Positions 57,327-64,000 of a stretch of 64,000 nt of DNA are shown one piece after another; the stretch's first letter is position 1, and each line of letters starts with the position of its first letter. The position numbers were made by a program, and so were the translations under genes. This DNA comes from PALSA-612 sp963846915 (lineage in GTDB: Bacteria; Actinomycetota; Thermoleophilia; Gaiellales; Gaiellaceae). The DNA is taken from contig CAWJXV010000006.1 of the NCBI GenBank assembly GCA_963846915.1, forward strand, positions 124,001-188,000, read 5' to 3'. The notes beneath the pieces were generated by a model. It saw only the letters and a program-made list of their open reading frames with translations, did no database searches and was not told the DNA's origin.

Positions 57327-58371
57327 GTGAGGATGCCGCGGTCGGTTCGCGGGGCCGACGTCGCCGGCAAGCGCGTCCTCGTCCGGGCCGACCTGAACGT
57401 GCCCCTCGAGCACGGACGGGTCGCGGACGACACCCGCATCCGCGCCTCGCTGCCAACGCTCGAGCTGCTCCTCGATCGTGGCGCGGCCGAGATCGCCGTC
57501 TGCTCACACCTCGGCAGACCGAAGGGGCCCGATCCGGAGTTCGAGATGGGGCCGGTAGAGGAGCGCCTGCACGAGCTGCTCCCGGACGGGCGGCTGCGGG
57601 TGTTGCAGAACACCCGCTTCAACCCCGGCGAGACGGAGAACGACGCCGCGTTCGCGCGTGAGCTCGCCGAGGGACGCGATCTCTTCGTCAACGACGCATT
57701 CGGGTCGGCGCATCGCGCGCACGCCTCGACCGTCGGCGTCGCCCATCTGCTGCCGGCCTACGCGGGCCTGCTGCTCGAGTCAGAGCTCGACCACCTGGCG
57801 CGGCTGCTCGGCGAGGTCGTGCCGCCGTTCGTCATCGTCACGGGCGGGGCGAAGGTCGAGGACAAGCTCGGCGTTCTCCGGAATCTCGGGGCGCCGCGCC
57901 GACCGGGTGCTCGTCGGCGGCAAGATGGCCGAGGAGCTGCGGGAGCACAACCCGCTCGACTTTCCGGTCGAGCTCCCGGTCGACACCGTCGCCGCGGCGG
58001 ACTTCGAGGCCGACGCGGAGACGAGAGTCGTGCCGTTCGACGACATTCCGGATGGATGGCTCGGGCTCGACATCGGCCCCGAGACGGCCAAGCGTTTCGC
58101 CACGATCCTGCGCGGCGCCTGGACGATCTTCTGGAACGGGCCGATGGGTGTCTTCGAATGGCCGCGGTTCGCCGCCGGGACAGAGGCGGTGGCGCGGGCC
58201 GTCGCCGACTCGGAGGCGTACTCCGTCGTCGGCGGCGGGGACTCCGTGCGCGCGATCAACGAGCTCGGCCTGGCCGGCCTCGTCTCCTGGGTCTCGACCG
58301 GCGGCGGCGCCTCGCTCGAGTTCCTCGAGGGCAAGGAGCTCCCGGGCGTGGCCGCGATCCCTGGAGCGTGA
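57327..58371 (+). pseudogene. pgk: Phosphoglycerate kinase, frameshifted (probable assembly indel)
   Basis: The N-terminal domain (KRVLVRADLNVPLEHG, then SHLGRPKGPD) reads from GTG 57327 to GVLRNLG. At the GGGG run 57888-57891 one surplus base shifts the frame. The C-terminal ATP domain continues in the next frame: RADRVLVGGKMAEEL, LDIGPETAKRF, FWNGPMGVFEW and the GGGDSVRAI/STGGGASLEFL nucleotide loops to 58371. The span is one base over a codon multiple; the repaired product is about 347 aa, a little short for Pgk. As Pgk is normally essential, an error in the sequence is more likely than a dead gene. Confidence 0.9.
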
Positions 58372-59069
58372 GCGTCGGGGCCGTCCTCGGCGACGCCTGG
58401 CGCGTCTACGTGCTGCTGTTCCGCCGGTCGGTCCTCGTCGCCGGCGTCGTCTATCTCGCGATTGCGGCGCTCGAGGTGACGAGCGGCACCGCAGCAGCCG
58501 TCCTCGGCTTCCTCGCGTCCTTCGGCGGCCCCGTGCTCGTTCAGGGCGCCCTCGTCCTGATCGTGCGGAACGTCCACGAAGGGCAACGGCCCGCCGAGGT
58601 CGCCGAGCTCGGGCGGGCCGCCGGCCGGCGCTTCCTCAGACTCCTCGGAGCGTCGATCGTCTACGCGCTCGGCATCTTCCTGGGGCTGATCGCGCTGATC
58701 GTCCCGGGCCTGCTCGCGGCGGCGCGCTGGTCGCTCATGGCGCCGGAGATCATGCTCGAGGACCGTGGCACGTTCGACGCGCTCGGACGGTCACGCGAGA
58801 TCGTTCGCGGCCGGACGTGGCCCGTGCTCTTGGTCGTCGCGGCCAGCTTTCTGCTCACGGGCGTCATCCCGGTGGCGATCGCGCTGGCCGTCTTCGGCGT
58901 CCACGACAGCAACGCCCGCACAGTCTCGGGCGCCGCCGTCGCGACGCTGACGACGCCGTACGCAGCCCACGTCCTCAGCGTTCTCTACTACCGCCTCACC
59001 GACCCCGAGCGACCGGCGATCGATCCTGCGGTCAGGTCGTGGCCGTCCGTATGGAAAGGTCCAGCCTGA
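58368..59069 (+). CDS. Membrane protein within the glycolysis operon
   Basis: 233-aa protein with about five hydrophobic segments, resembling glycerophosphodiesterase membrane-domain/YciC-like proteins (ALGIFLGLIALIVPGLLAAA followed by RWSLMAPEIMLEDRGTFDAL and GRSREIVRGRTWPVLLVV). Its GTG start overlaps the pgk stop (GTGA) and its stop overlaps the tpiA start (TGATG), so it is embedded in the glycolysis operon by translational coupling. Function unknown. Confidence 0.75.
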   Translation: MSVGAVLGDAWRVYVLLFRRSVLVAGVVYLAIAALEVTSGTAAAVLGFLASFGGPVLVQGALVLIVRNVHEGQRPAEVAELGRAAGRRFLRLLGASIVYALGIFLGLIALIVPGLLAAARWSLMAPEIMLEDRGTFDALGRSREIVRGRTWPVLLVVAASFLLTGVIPVAIALAVFGVHDSNARTVSGAAVATLTTPYAAHVLSVLYYRLTDPERPAIDPAVRSWPSVWKGPA

Positions 59070-59746
59070 TGCTGATCGCCGGCAACTGGAAGATGTTCAA
59101 GACGCAGGCAGAGACTCGCGCCTTCTGCGCCGCGTTCTCGCCACCCGCGGGCGTCGAGGCCGTGATCTGCCCCCCGTACACCTCGCTCGCCGCGGCAGTC
59201 GAGAGCGGGCTGACCGTCTTCGCGCAAAACGTCCACTGGGCCGACGACGGGCCCTTCACGGGAGAGATCTCGATCGCGATGCTGAAAGAGCTCGGCGTCT
59301 CCGGCTCGATCGTCGGGCACTCGGAGCGGCGCCAGTACTTCGGCGAGACGGACGAGGACACCGCCCGCCGGGCCGCCGCCGCGCTCGCCGCCGGACTGCG
59401 GGCGATCGCGTGCGTCGGCGAGCTCGAGGCCGAGCGCGAGGCGGGGGAGACCGAGGCCGTCCTCCGCCGCCAGGTCTCTGCGCTCGCCCCGCATCCGGGG
59501 CTGATCGTCGCCTACGAGCCCGTCTGGGCGATCGGGACCGGCAAGACGGCCACCCCCGAGATCGCTCAGGAGGCACACGCGTTCATCAAGTCGATCCTCG
59601 ACGCCCCCGTGCTCTACGGCGGCTCGGTCAAGCCCGAGAATGCCGCCGAGCTCCTCGCCCAGCCCGACGTCGACGGGGCGCTGGTCGGCGGCGCCTCCCT
59701 CGCTCCCGACTCGTTCGCCGCGATTTGCCAGGCCGCCCTCTCGTAG
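59069..59746 (+). CDS. tpiA: Triosephosphate isomerase
   Basis: 225-aa TIM. Catalytic Lys8 in MLIAGNWKMFK, His in GSIVGHSERRQYFGE, Glu in IVAYEPVWAIGTGK, and the phosphate-gripping APVLYGGSVKPENA. Slightly shorter than the usual 250 aa, lacking some loop residues. ATG 59069 overlaps the upstream stop (TGATG) and gives the exact family N terminus; an in-frame ATG at 59051 adds six residues. Overlaps gpmI by 22 nt. Confidence 0.96.
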   Translation: MLIAGNWKMFKTQAETRAFCAAFSPPAGVEAVICPPYTSLAAAVESGLTVFAQNVHWADDGPFTGEISIAMLKELGVSGSIVGHSERRQYFGETDEDTARRAAAALAAGLRAIACVGELEAEREAGETEAVLRRQVSALAPHPGLIVAYEPVWAIGTGKTATPEIAQEAHAFIKSILDAPVLYGGSVKPENAAELLAQPDVDGALVGGASLAPDSFAAICQAALS

Positions 59747-61173
59747 TCCTCGTCGTCCTCGACGGCTGGGGCTGCGCACCGCCGGGGCCGGGCAACGCCG
59801 TGTCCCTTGCCGACACGCCCGTCTTCGACCGGCTCTGGACCGAGTATCCGCACACCACACTCGGCGCCTCGGGCGAGGCGGTCGGCCTGCCGCCGGGACA
59901 GATGGGCAACTCGGAGGTCGGCCACCTGACGATCGGCTCCGGCCGCGTGCTCTTCCAGGATCTGATGCGCGTGAACAAGGCGATCGAGGACGGCTCCTTC
60001 TTCGAGAACCCCGCGATCGTGTCCGCCTTCGAGCGAGGTGAGCGGGTGCACCTCCTCGGGCTCGTCTCGCAGGGCGGCGTCCACTCGCACATCGACCACC
60101 TCCGGGCGCTGCTGCGCTTCGCACCCGAGAAGACCTGGATCCACGCGTTCACGGACGGCCGCGACGTCTCGCCGCACGCTGCGGCCGACGACCTGGCGAC
60201 GCTGCCCACCGACCGGATCGCGACCGTGTGCGGCCGCTACTACGCCATGGACCGCGACGAGCGCTGGGACCGCACCGACCGGGCACTCGCGGCGATCACG
60301 CGCGGCGAGGGCGAGCACGCGGACGATCCGGTCGCGGCCGTGAGGGCGAGCTACGACCGCGGCGTGACCGACGAGTTCGTCGAGCCGATCGTCCTCGACG
60401 GCCGTCCGCGCCTGCAGCACGGCGACACGGCGATCTTCTTCAACTTCCGCCCCGACCGCGCGCGGCAGCTCTCGCAGCGGCTGCTCGAGCAGGGCCTCGA
60501 CCTGACGACGATGACGCGCTACCGAGACGACCTCGACTGCCCGATCGTGTTCGCGGAGCAGGACGTCGCGCAGACGATGGCCGAGGTGCTCGCCGCGAGC
60601 GGCGTGCGCCAGCTCCACGCCGCCGAGACAGAGAAGTACGCGCACGTCACGTACTTCTTCAACGGCGGCCGCGAGCAGGAGTGGCCCGGCGAGACCCGGA
60701 TTCTCGTGCCGTCGCCGCGTGAGGTCGGCACGTACGACAAGAAGCCGGAGATGTCCGCTCCCGAGCTCACCGACCGCTTCTGCGCCGAGATCGGCGGCGG
60801 CTACGCCTTCGCCGTCCTCAACTTCGCCAATCCGGACATGGTCGGCCATTCGGGCGTCATCCCTTCGGTCGTGAAGGCGGTCGAGATCACCGACGCCTGC
60901 CTCGACCGCGTCGTCGAGGCCGTACAGGCTGCAGACGGCGTGTTGCTGATCACGGCCGACCACGGCAACGCCGAGAAGATGCTCGAGGACGACGGCGTCA
61001 GCCCGTACACAGCGCACACGACGAACCCGGTGCCGCTCGTCGTCACGCTTCCCGGCATCGAGCTCGAGGAAGGCGGCGAGCTCTCCGACCTCGTCCCGAC
61101 CGCGCTCGACCTGCTCGGCATCGAGCAGCCGCCCGAGATGACGGGGCGCACGTTAAGAAGGAACGCACAGTAG
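59725..61173 (+). CDS. gpmI: Cofactor-independent phosphoglycerate mutase
   Basis: 482-aa iPGM (2,3-bisphosphoglycerate-independent). Metal-binding LVVLDGWGCA at the N terminus, the phosphoserine nucleophile Ser63 in MGNSEVGHLTIG, HAFTDGRDVSPHAA, and the late metal motifs NFANPDMVGHSG and ITADHGNAEKM. About 25-30 residues shorter than most family members. TTG 59725, inside the end of tpiA, is the only start that retains the first metal-binding strand. Converts 3-phosphoglycerate to 2-phosphoglycerate. Last gene of the operon; no clear terminator follows. Confidence 0.94.
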   Translation: MPGRPLVVLVVLDGWGCAPPGPGNAVSLADTPVFDRLWTEYPHTTLGASGEAVGLPPGQMGNSEVGHLTIGSGRVLFQDLMRVNKAIEDGSFFENPAIVSAFERGERVHLLGLVSQGGVHSHIDHLRALLRFAPEKTWIHAFTDGRDVSPHAAADDLATLPTDRIATVCGRYYAMDRDERWDRTDRALAAITRGEGEHADDPVAAVRASYDRGVTDEFVEPIVLDGRPRLQHGDTAIFFNFRPDRARQLSQRLLEQGLDLTTMTRYRDDLDCPIVFAEQDVAQTMAEVLAASGVRQLHAAETEKYAHVTYFFNGGREQEWPGETRILVPSPREVGTYDKKPEMSAPELTDRFCAEIGGGYAFAVLNFANPDMVGHSGVIPSVVKAVEITDACLDRVVEAVQAADGVLLITADHGNAEKMLEDDGVSPYTAHTTNPVPLVVTLPGIELEEGGELSDLVPTALDLLGIEQPPEMTGRTLRRNAQ

Positions 61174-61254
61174 AGAGCAGGAGCGCACAGTAAAACGCGA
61201 GTAAGAGTTGGAGCCGGCGGCCTGAATACCGTCGATGCACGAATACACCAGAGC

Positions 61255-61260
61255 TATACT
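61255..61260 (+). promoter_or_regulatory. -10 element of the sigma-factor gene
   Basis: TATACT ends 9 nt before the TTG start at 61270, so transcription would begin at or next to the start codon. No convincing -35 hexamer was seen in the 20 nt upstream. Confidence 0.5.
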
Positions 61261-61269
61261 CCGCCCGTC

Positions 61270-61890
61270 TTGTCACTGCCGCAACCAGACCCCGCCATCC
61301 TTCGCAAGGCGCAGCGCGGTGACGAGCGCGCCTTCTCGATCCTGGTGCGGGCCTACGAGACGCCGGTCTTCAACTACGTGCTCCGTCTCGTCGGCGACAG
61401 GTCGCTGGCCGAGGATCTGACGCAGGAGGTCTTCCTCCGTGTCTACCAGGGCCTGCCCAAGTTCTCGCTGCGCTGCCGGTTCACGACGTGGCTCTTCCAG
61501 GTCACGAAGAACCGGGTGCTCGACGAGTTGCGCGCGCTCGAGCGGCGGCCCCGCGCGGTCGTCGCGCTCGAGGACGCGCCTCCGTTCGAGGTGCTGGACG
61601 CGCCGGCCGAGCGGATCGAGGCGATGGACGCGGTGTGGCGCGGCATCAACGCGCTCAACGTCGACCTGAAGATGGCGCTCCTGCTCCGTGACGTGGTCGG
61701 GCTCTCCTACACCGAGATCGCCGACTCGCTCGAGATCACGCTCGCGACGGTCAAGTGGCGGATCTACAAGGCGCGGGAGGAAGTCCAGCTGTCGCTCGCC
61801 CGCGAGGGCATCGGCTACCCGGGCGCCTCGGAGCACAGCGGCCACGACGACGCGGCGACCGCCGAGGTCGTTCCGCTCCCGCGCCCTTAA
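61270..61890 (+). CDS. RNA polymerase sigma factor, ECF-like sigma-70 family
   Basis: 206-aa sigma factor with region 2 (FNYVLRLVGDRSLAEDLTQE, then FSLRCRFTTWLFQVTKNRVL, the -10-binding helix) and region 4 (LLLRDVVGLSYTEIADSLEI, then TLATVKWRIYKAREEV, the HTH). There is no region 1.1 or 3. No anti-sigma gene lies next to it, so its control is not evident. Starts with TTG 61270, 9 nt after TATACT. The C-terminal 30 residues are unstructured. Confidence 0.9.
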   Translation: MSLPQPDPAILRKAQRGDERAFSILVRAYETPVFNYVLRLVGDRSLAEDLTQEVFLRVYQGLPKFSLRCRFTTWLFQVTKNRVLDELRALERRPRAVVALEDAPPFEVLDAPAERIEAMDAVWRGINALNVDLKMALLLRDVVGLSYTEIADSLEITLATVKWRIYKAREEVQLSLAREGIGYPGASEHSGHDDAATAEVVPLPRP

Positions 61891-61942
61891 GCGCGCACCT
61901 CCGACCGCTTCGGCTGCCGCGCCGGACCCGTCCGGTCCGCCG

Positions 61943-61984
61943 ATCAGTGTCTGACGCTGATCTACGTTGGTGTCAGACACTGAT
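61943..61984. repeat. REP-like palindrome after the sigma-factor gene
   Basis: ATCAGTGTCTGAC (61943-61955) and GTCAGACACTGAT (61972-61984) are perfect 13-bp inverted arms around a 16-nt loop. A partial third arm (GCGTTGGCGTCAGA) follows at about 61987-62000, forming a 21-nt imperfect direct repeat with the loop side. It has no T run. GTGTCTGACAC-type palindromes recur between genes in many bacteria as REP/IS200-associated elements; whether this genome has more copies cannot be seen here. Confidence 0.65.
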
Positions 61985-62100
61985 ACGCGTTGGCGTCAGA
62001 GTGGGGCCAGAGTAGGTGCCAAGAATCGAACTGGCGCTGAGCGGGGAAATCGTGCGCCGGACGTGACCGTGCCGGTCGAGTCCGCACCGGTGGAGAGAGA

Positions 62101-62829
62101 CTACGCGCCCGAGGACAGGCGCTCGGCGAGCGGCTCCGGGAGGCGCGCTAGCCGGATCTCCAACTGAGTCTCGGCGATCGCGTACTCGGCCCGCCGGAAC
62201 GAGGCGCGGCGTGCGCCGAGGTCGAGGAGGAGCCAGGCCGCACGCGGGTCGCCGTCGCGCGGCTGGCCGACGGATCCGGGGTTGAGGAGCCAGCGCCCGT
62301 CCCCGAGCTCGAGCTCCGTGCCGGCCGGAGAGTGGCCGCCGTCCAGCTCGCCGTCGGCCATCGTCACCGCGAGCGAAACATGACTGTGCCCGACGAGCAC
62401 GATCGAGGCCGAGGTGAGCTCGAGCGCCGCCGCGGCCGCCTGATCCGTGAGCACGTACTCCCAGACCGGGTCGCGCGGGCTCGCGTGAAACATCTGCACG
62501 CCGTCTGCCTCGGCAAGCGGCACGAGCCCACGCAGAAACGCCCATGCGCGCTCGCCGAGCTCGTCTCGCGTCCACAGCGCAGCCGCCGCTGCATCGAACG
62601 AGAAGTCGTCGATGTCGACGTCCCCGCGCACCCCGAGATCGTGGTTTCCCGCCAGGCAGACCGTGGCCCGCTTCGCGACGAGGTTGCAGCACTCGTCCGG
62701 TCTCGGCCCGTAGCCGACCAGGTCGCCGAGGCACCAGATCGCATCGACAGATTCGCGCTCGACTGCCGTGAGCACCGCCTCGAGCGCGTGCAGGTTCGAG
62801 TGGATGTCCGAGACGACTGCGACGCGCAT
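62101..62829 (-). CDS. Metallophosphoesterase (YfcE-like)
   Basis: 242-aa calcineurin-like phosphoesterase. Metal motifs: VVSDIHSNLHAL, CLGDLVGYGP, LAGNHDLGV, FHASPRDP and LVGHSHVSLA; the C-terminal NPGSVGQPRDGDPRAAW is typical of the YfcE/MJ0936 phosphodiesterase branch. Likely a general phosphodiesterase of unknown natural substrate. TAGGCT on the minus strand (62838-62843) lies 8 nt before ATG 62829, another leaderless-type start. Confidence 0.9.
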   Translation of the reverse strand: MRVAVVSDIHSNLHALEAVLTAVERESVDAIWCLGDLVGYGPRPDECCNLVAKRATVCLAGNHDLGVRGDVDIDDFSFDAAAAALWTRDELGERAWAFLRGLVPLAEADGVQMFHASPRDPVWEYVLTDQAAAAALELTSASIVLVGHSHVSLAVTMADGELDGGHSPAGTELELGDGRWLLNPGSVGQPRDGDPRAAWLLLDLGARRASFRRAEYAIAETQLEIRLARLPEPLAERLSSGA

Positions 62830-62843
62830 GGGGCGCGAGCCTA

Positions 62844-63277
62844 TACGGGTCGAAAAATCCAGGCCCTAGCAGCCATGCGGGATTGGCTCAACCATGCGAG
62901 TCGCCCCTGCCGTACCTGCCCCTAAATGCCGTGCTGGTGTGGTCTCGGGAACGTCGCCACCCGCGGCAACGCCTACCAGAGCCGCGGGAACCACGGCGCG
63001 TGTATGCCTGACTGCCTTGCCGGGCCCGACGTCAAGCACATCGAGCTGTGTCCTCTTGCAGTTTTCTCGCGGAAAGCTGGCGGGGTGTCCGTCTGGCGGG
63101 GTGGGTTTCACGATTCGAACCCCACCCCGAGTACGTGTGATGGAAGAAGGCACCGCGCGCGGGCGTCTTGGCGGGTAGGCGCGGGCTCGCCAGTCTGAGG
63201 AGCCGCCGCCCAGGGGAGAGGCTTCAAGGCCGCGACTCTGCCGGTGAGCCCGCTTCTGTAACGGTACGCCCGCTTCC
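62844..63277. other. Gene-poor stretch with one doubtful small frame and a strong hairpin
   Basis: About 430 nt. A plus-strand frame of 90 codons at 62926-63198 begins with a cysteine-rich PCWCGLGNVATRGN; it has no ribosome binding site and is doubtful. CGGGGTGGG and CCCACCCCG arms near 63098-63130 form a strong hairpin around TTTCACGATTCGAACC. This looks like a T loop but no tRNA can be folded around it. It may be the terminator region of the minus-strand HNH operon. Confidence 0.35.
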
Positions 63278-63561
63278 TCACCCGCCGCGGGGATGGTGTC
63301 GTCGGCAGACGGTGATGACCTCGTCGTCGGGCACGTTGATTGTGTTGCCGCAGGTGAGGTGCACCTCGAGCGGTTCCGTCTCGGGGCAGCGTTGGCCGTG
63401 CTCGACGTGGTGCATCGGTGGCCCGTCTCGTTCGAGGATGCGTTGGCGTTGTGTGCGCCAGGCGCGTGTGCCGCCGCGTTGCCAGCGTGGCGGGTGGACT
63501 GGGGCAGCGGCTGCCGCGGGCGGATCCGGCCGCAGCGGCCGCAGCACTTGAGCAGCGTCAT
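63278..63561 (-). pseudogene. HNH endonuclease, frameshifted
   Basis: N-terminal zinc knuckle LLKCCGRCGRIRPRQP reads from ATG 63561. The nuclease core continues in the next frame: RWQRGGTRAWRTQRQRILER, then LEVHLTCGN and EVITVCRRHHPRGG. One base restored near 63495-63515 joins them (the span is 284 nt, one base short of a codon multiple). Residues equal to the HNH metal/His set are visible, though the usual Cys after the RDG turn is absent. The ATG overlaps the stop of the upstream gene (ATGA). Typical of phage or mobile DNA. Confidence 0.6.
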
Positions 63562-63751
63562 CGGCCCGCGCTTACGGGGGACCGCGTAACGCTCGCGCGC
63601 TCGAGCATCTCCTGGTGCTCGTCGTACGTGACTGTCGCCCGGTGGAAGATGCCGCAGGGCACGTACTGGATGCCGGTCGGGAGTGGCCGAAGCCGCGGGC
63701 TCGGCTCACGATGCGATTCCTCCCCCCGGTCGGGTTGTCTTCCTGGATCAC
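63558..63751 (-). pseudogene. Small phage-like gene, frameshifted
   Basis: GTG 63751, overlapping the previous stop (GTGA), opens VIQEDNPTGGNRIVSRARG. After a one-base shift the sequence continues LPTGIQYVPCGIFHRATVTY and DEHQEMLERASV, to a stop that overlaps the HNH start (ATGA). The 194-nt span lacks one base. The overlapping start and stop signals on both sides argue that this is a genuine gene of about 64 aa. Function unknown. Confidence 0.5.
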
Positions 63752-64000
63752 CGTGCGGCCCTCGCGTACTCGCGGCTGGCCTCGCGCAACAGCGATTCGA
63801 GCTCGTGTGCGCTCAGCCGACCGTGTTCGAGTAGCGCCTCCGTGACGCGGCCGGCGACCCGACGGAACGTCGGGGTCGCGGCCAGTTGCGTCGTTTCGGC
63901 TTTGACCGCCTCGCTGAGGTGATTGCCGCCGCCGATTTGGGCGAGCTCCTTGTGCGCGTTCCGGCGGTCTGCTTGTCGCCGTCGCGATACGTCACCCGGC
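63748..64000 (-). CDS. Partial phage-like helical protein running off the window
   Basis: A continuous open frame of 83 codons enters from the right edge with no start inside the window and stops at 63748. It includes NAHKELAQIGGGNHLSEAVK, FRRVAGRVTEALLEHGRL and SAHELESLLREASREYARAA, an amphipathic helical pattern. First visible member of a minus-strand string of overlapping small genes that ends with the HNH nuclease. Family not recognised. Confidence 0.5.
   Translation of the reverse strand, partial: PGDVSRRRQADRRNAHKELAQIGGGNHLSEAVKAETTQLAATPTFRRVAGRVTEALLEHGRLSAHELESLLREASREYARAAR

Noticed and set aside
63096..63180. A tRNA gene suggested by GATTCGAACCCC
   Set aside because: No anticodon or D arm can be folded on either strand; the sequence is simply a GC-rich hairpin.

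Overview
The window is high-GC bacterial DNA that reads as a deep-branching Actinomycetota, probably Thermoleophilia (Gaiellales-like). WhiA sits beside gap-pgk-tpi, Zn-ribbon/class III cyclase/ATPase proteins occur, GTG and TTG starts are frequent, and many genes have a TAnnnT box 6-9 nt before the start codon, as expected for leaderless mRNAs. The 23S gene lacks the long helix-54 insertion typical of most other Actinomycetota. The taxonomic placement is inference; no alignment was run.

Layout. 1-5440: one rRNA operon (promoter, a terminator-like leader hairpin, 16S, a spacer without tRNAs, 23S, 5S, terminator). 5442-13028: housekeeping genes: an M48 protease / Sm-like protein / phosphatase operon, an SDR, a secreted TIM-barrel protein, dgt-dnaG, and a TPP riboswitch with thiG-thiS-thiE. 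13075-18858: a tRNA-Asn whose 3' end is repeated 5.7 kb downstream, bracketing a probable integrated-element remnant (HTH, frameshifted gene, GNAT, HNH, MFS, truncated glycosyltransferase, VOC). 18950-33887: secreted subtilase and phosphoesterase, MFS, lipoprotein plus Ser/Thr kinase, DEDD exonuclease/GIY-YIG fusion, a giant cyclase-ATPase-TPR regulator, SPFH protein, secreted propeller protein and a beta-hydroxyacid dehydrogenase. 33888-39600: an accessory stretch of small unrelated genes carrying five copies of a 28-30 bp repeat (GTAGTC, a 16-18 nt core, GTAGTC/T), all in one orientation and lying downstream of the minus-strand genes. 39675-50000: a second subtilase, a reductase, tRNA-Leu followed by a scar region, two secreted glycosidase-like proteins, a peroxiredoxin and a ChdC-like protein. 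50005-61890: uvrC, lipoprotein, pruA, ogt, then whiA-gap-pgk-membrane protein-tpiA-gpmI and an ECF-type sigma factor. 61943-64000: a REP-like palindrome, a metallophosphoesterase, and a minus-strand phage-like gene string (overlapping GTGA and ATGA junctions) ending in an HNH nuclease and running off the window.

Six conserved-looking genes are broken by exactly one base, including pgk, which should be essential and single copy. This points to base-level indel errors in the assembly for at least some of them, so every 'pseudogene' here should be re-checked against reads before it is called biological decay.

The best candidates for something undescribed are the cassette-like repeat family at 35-38.7 kb, the tRNA-Asn island, and the hairpin in the rRNA leader.
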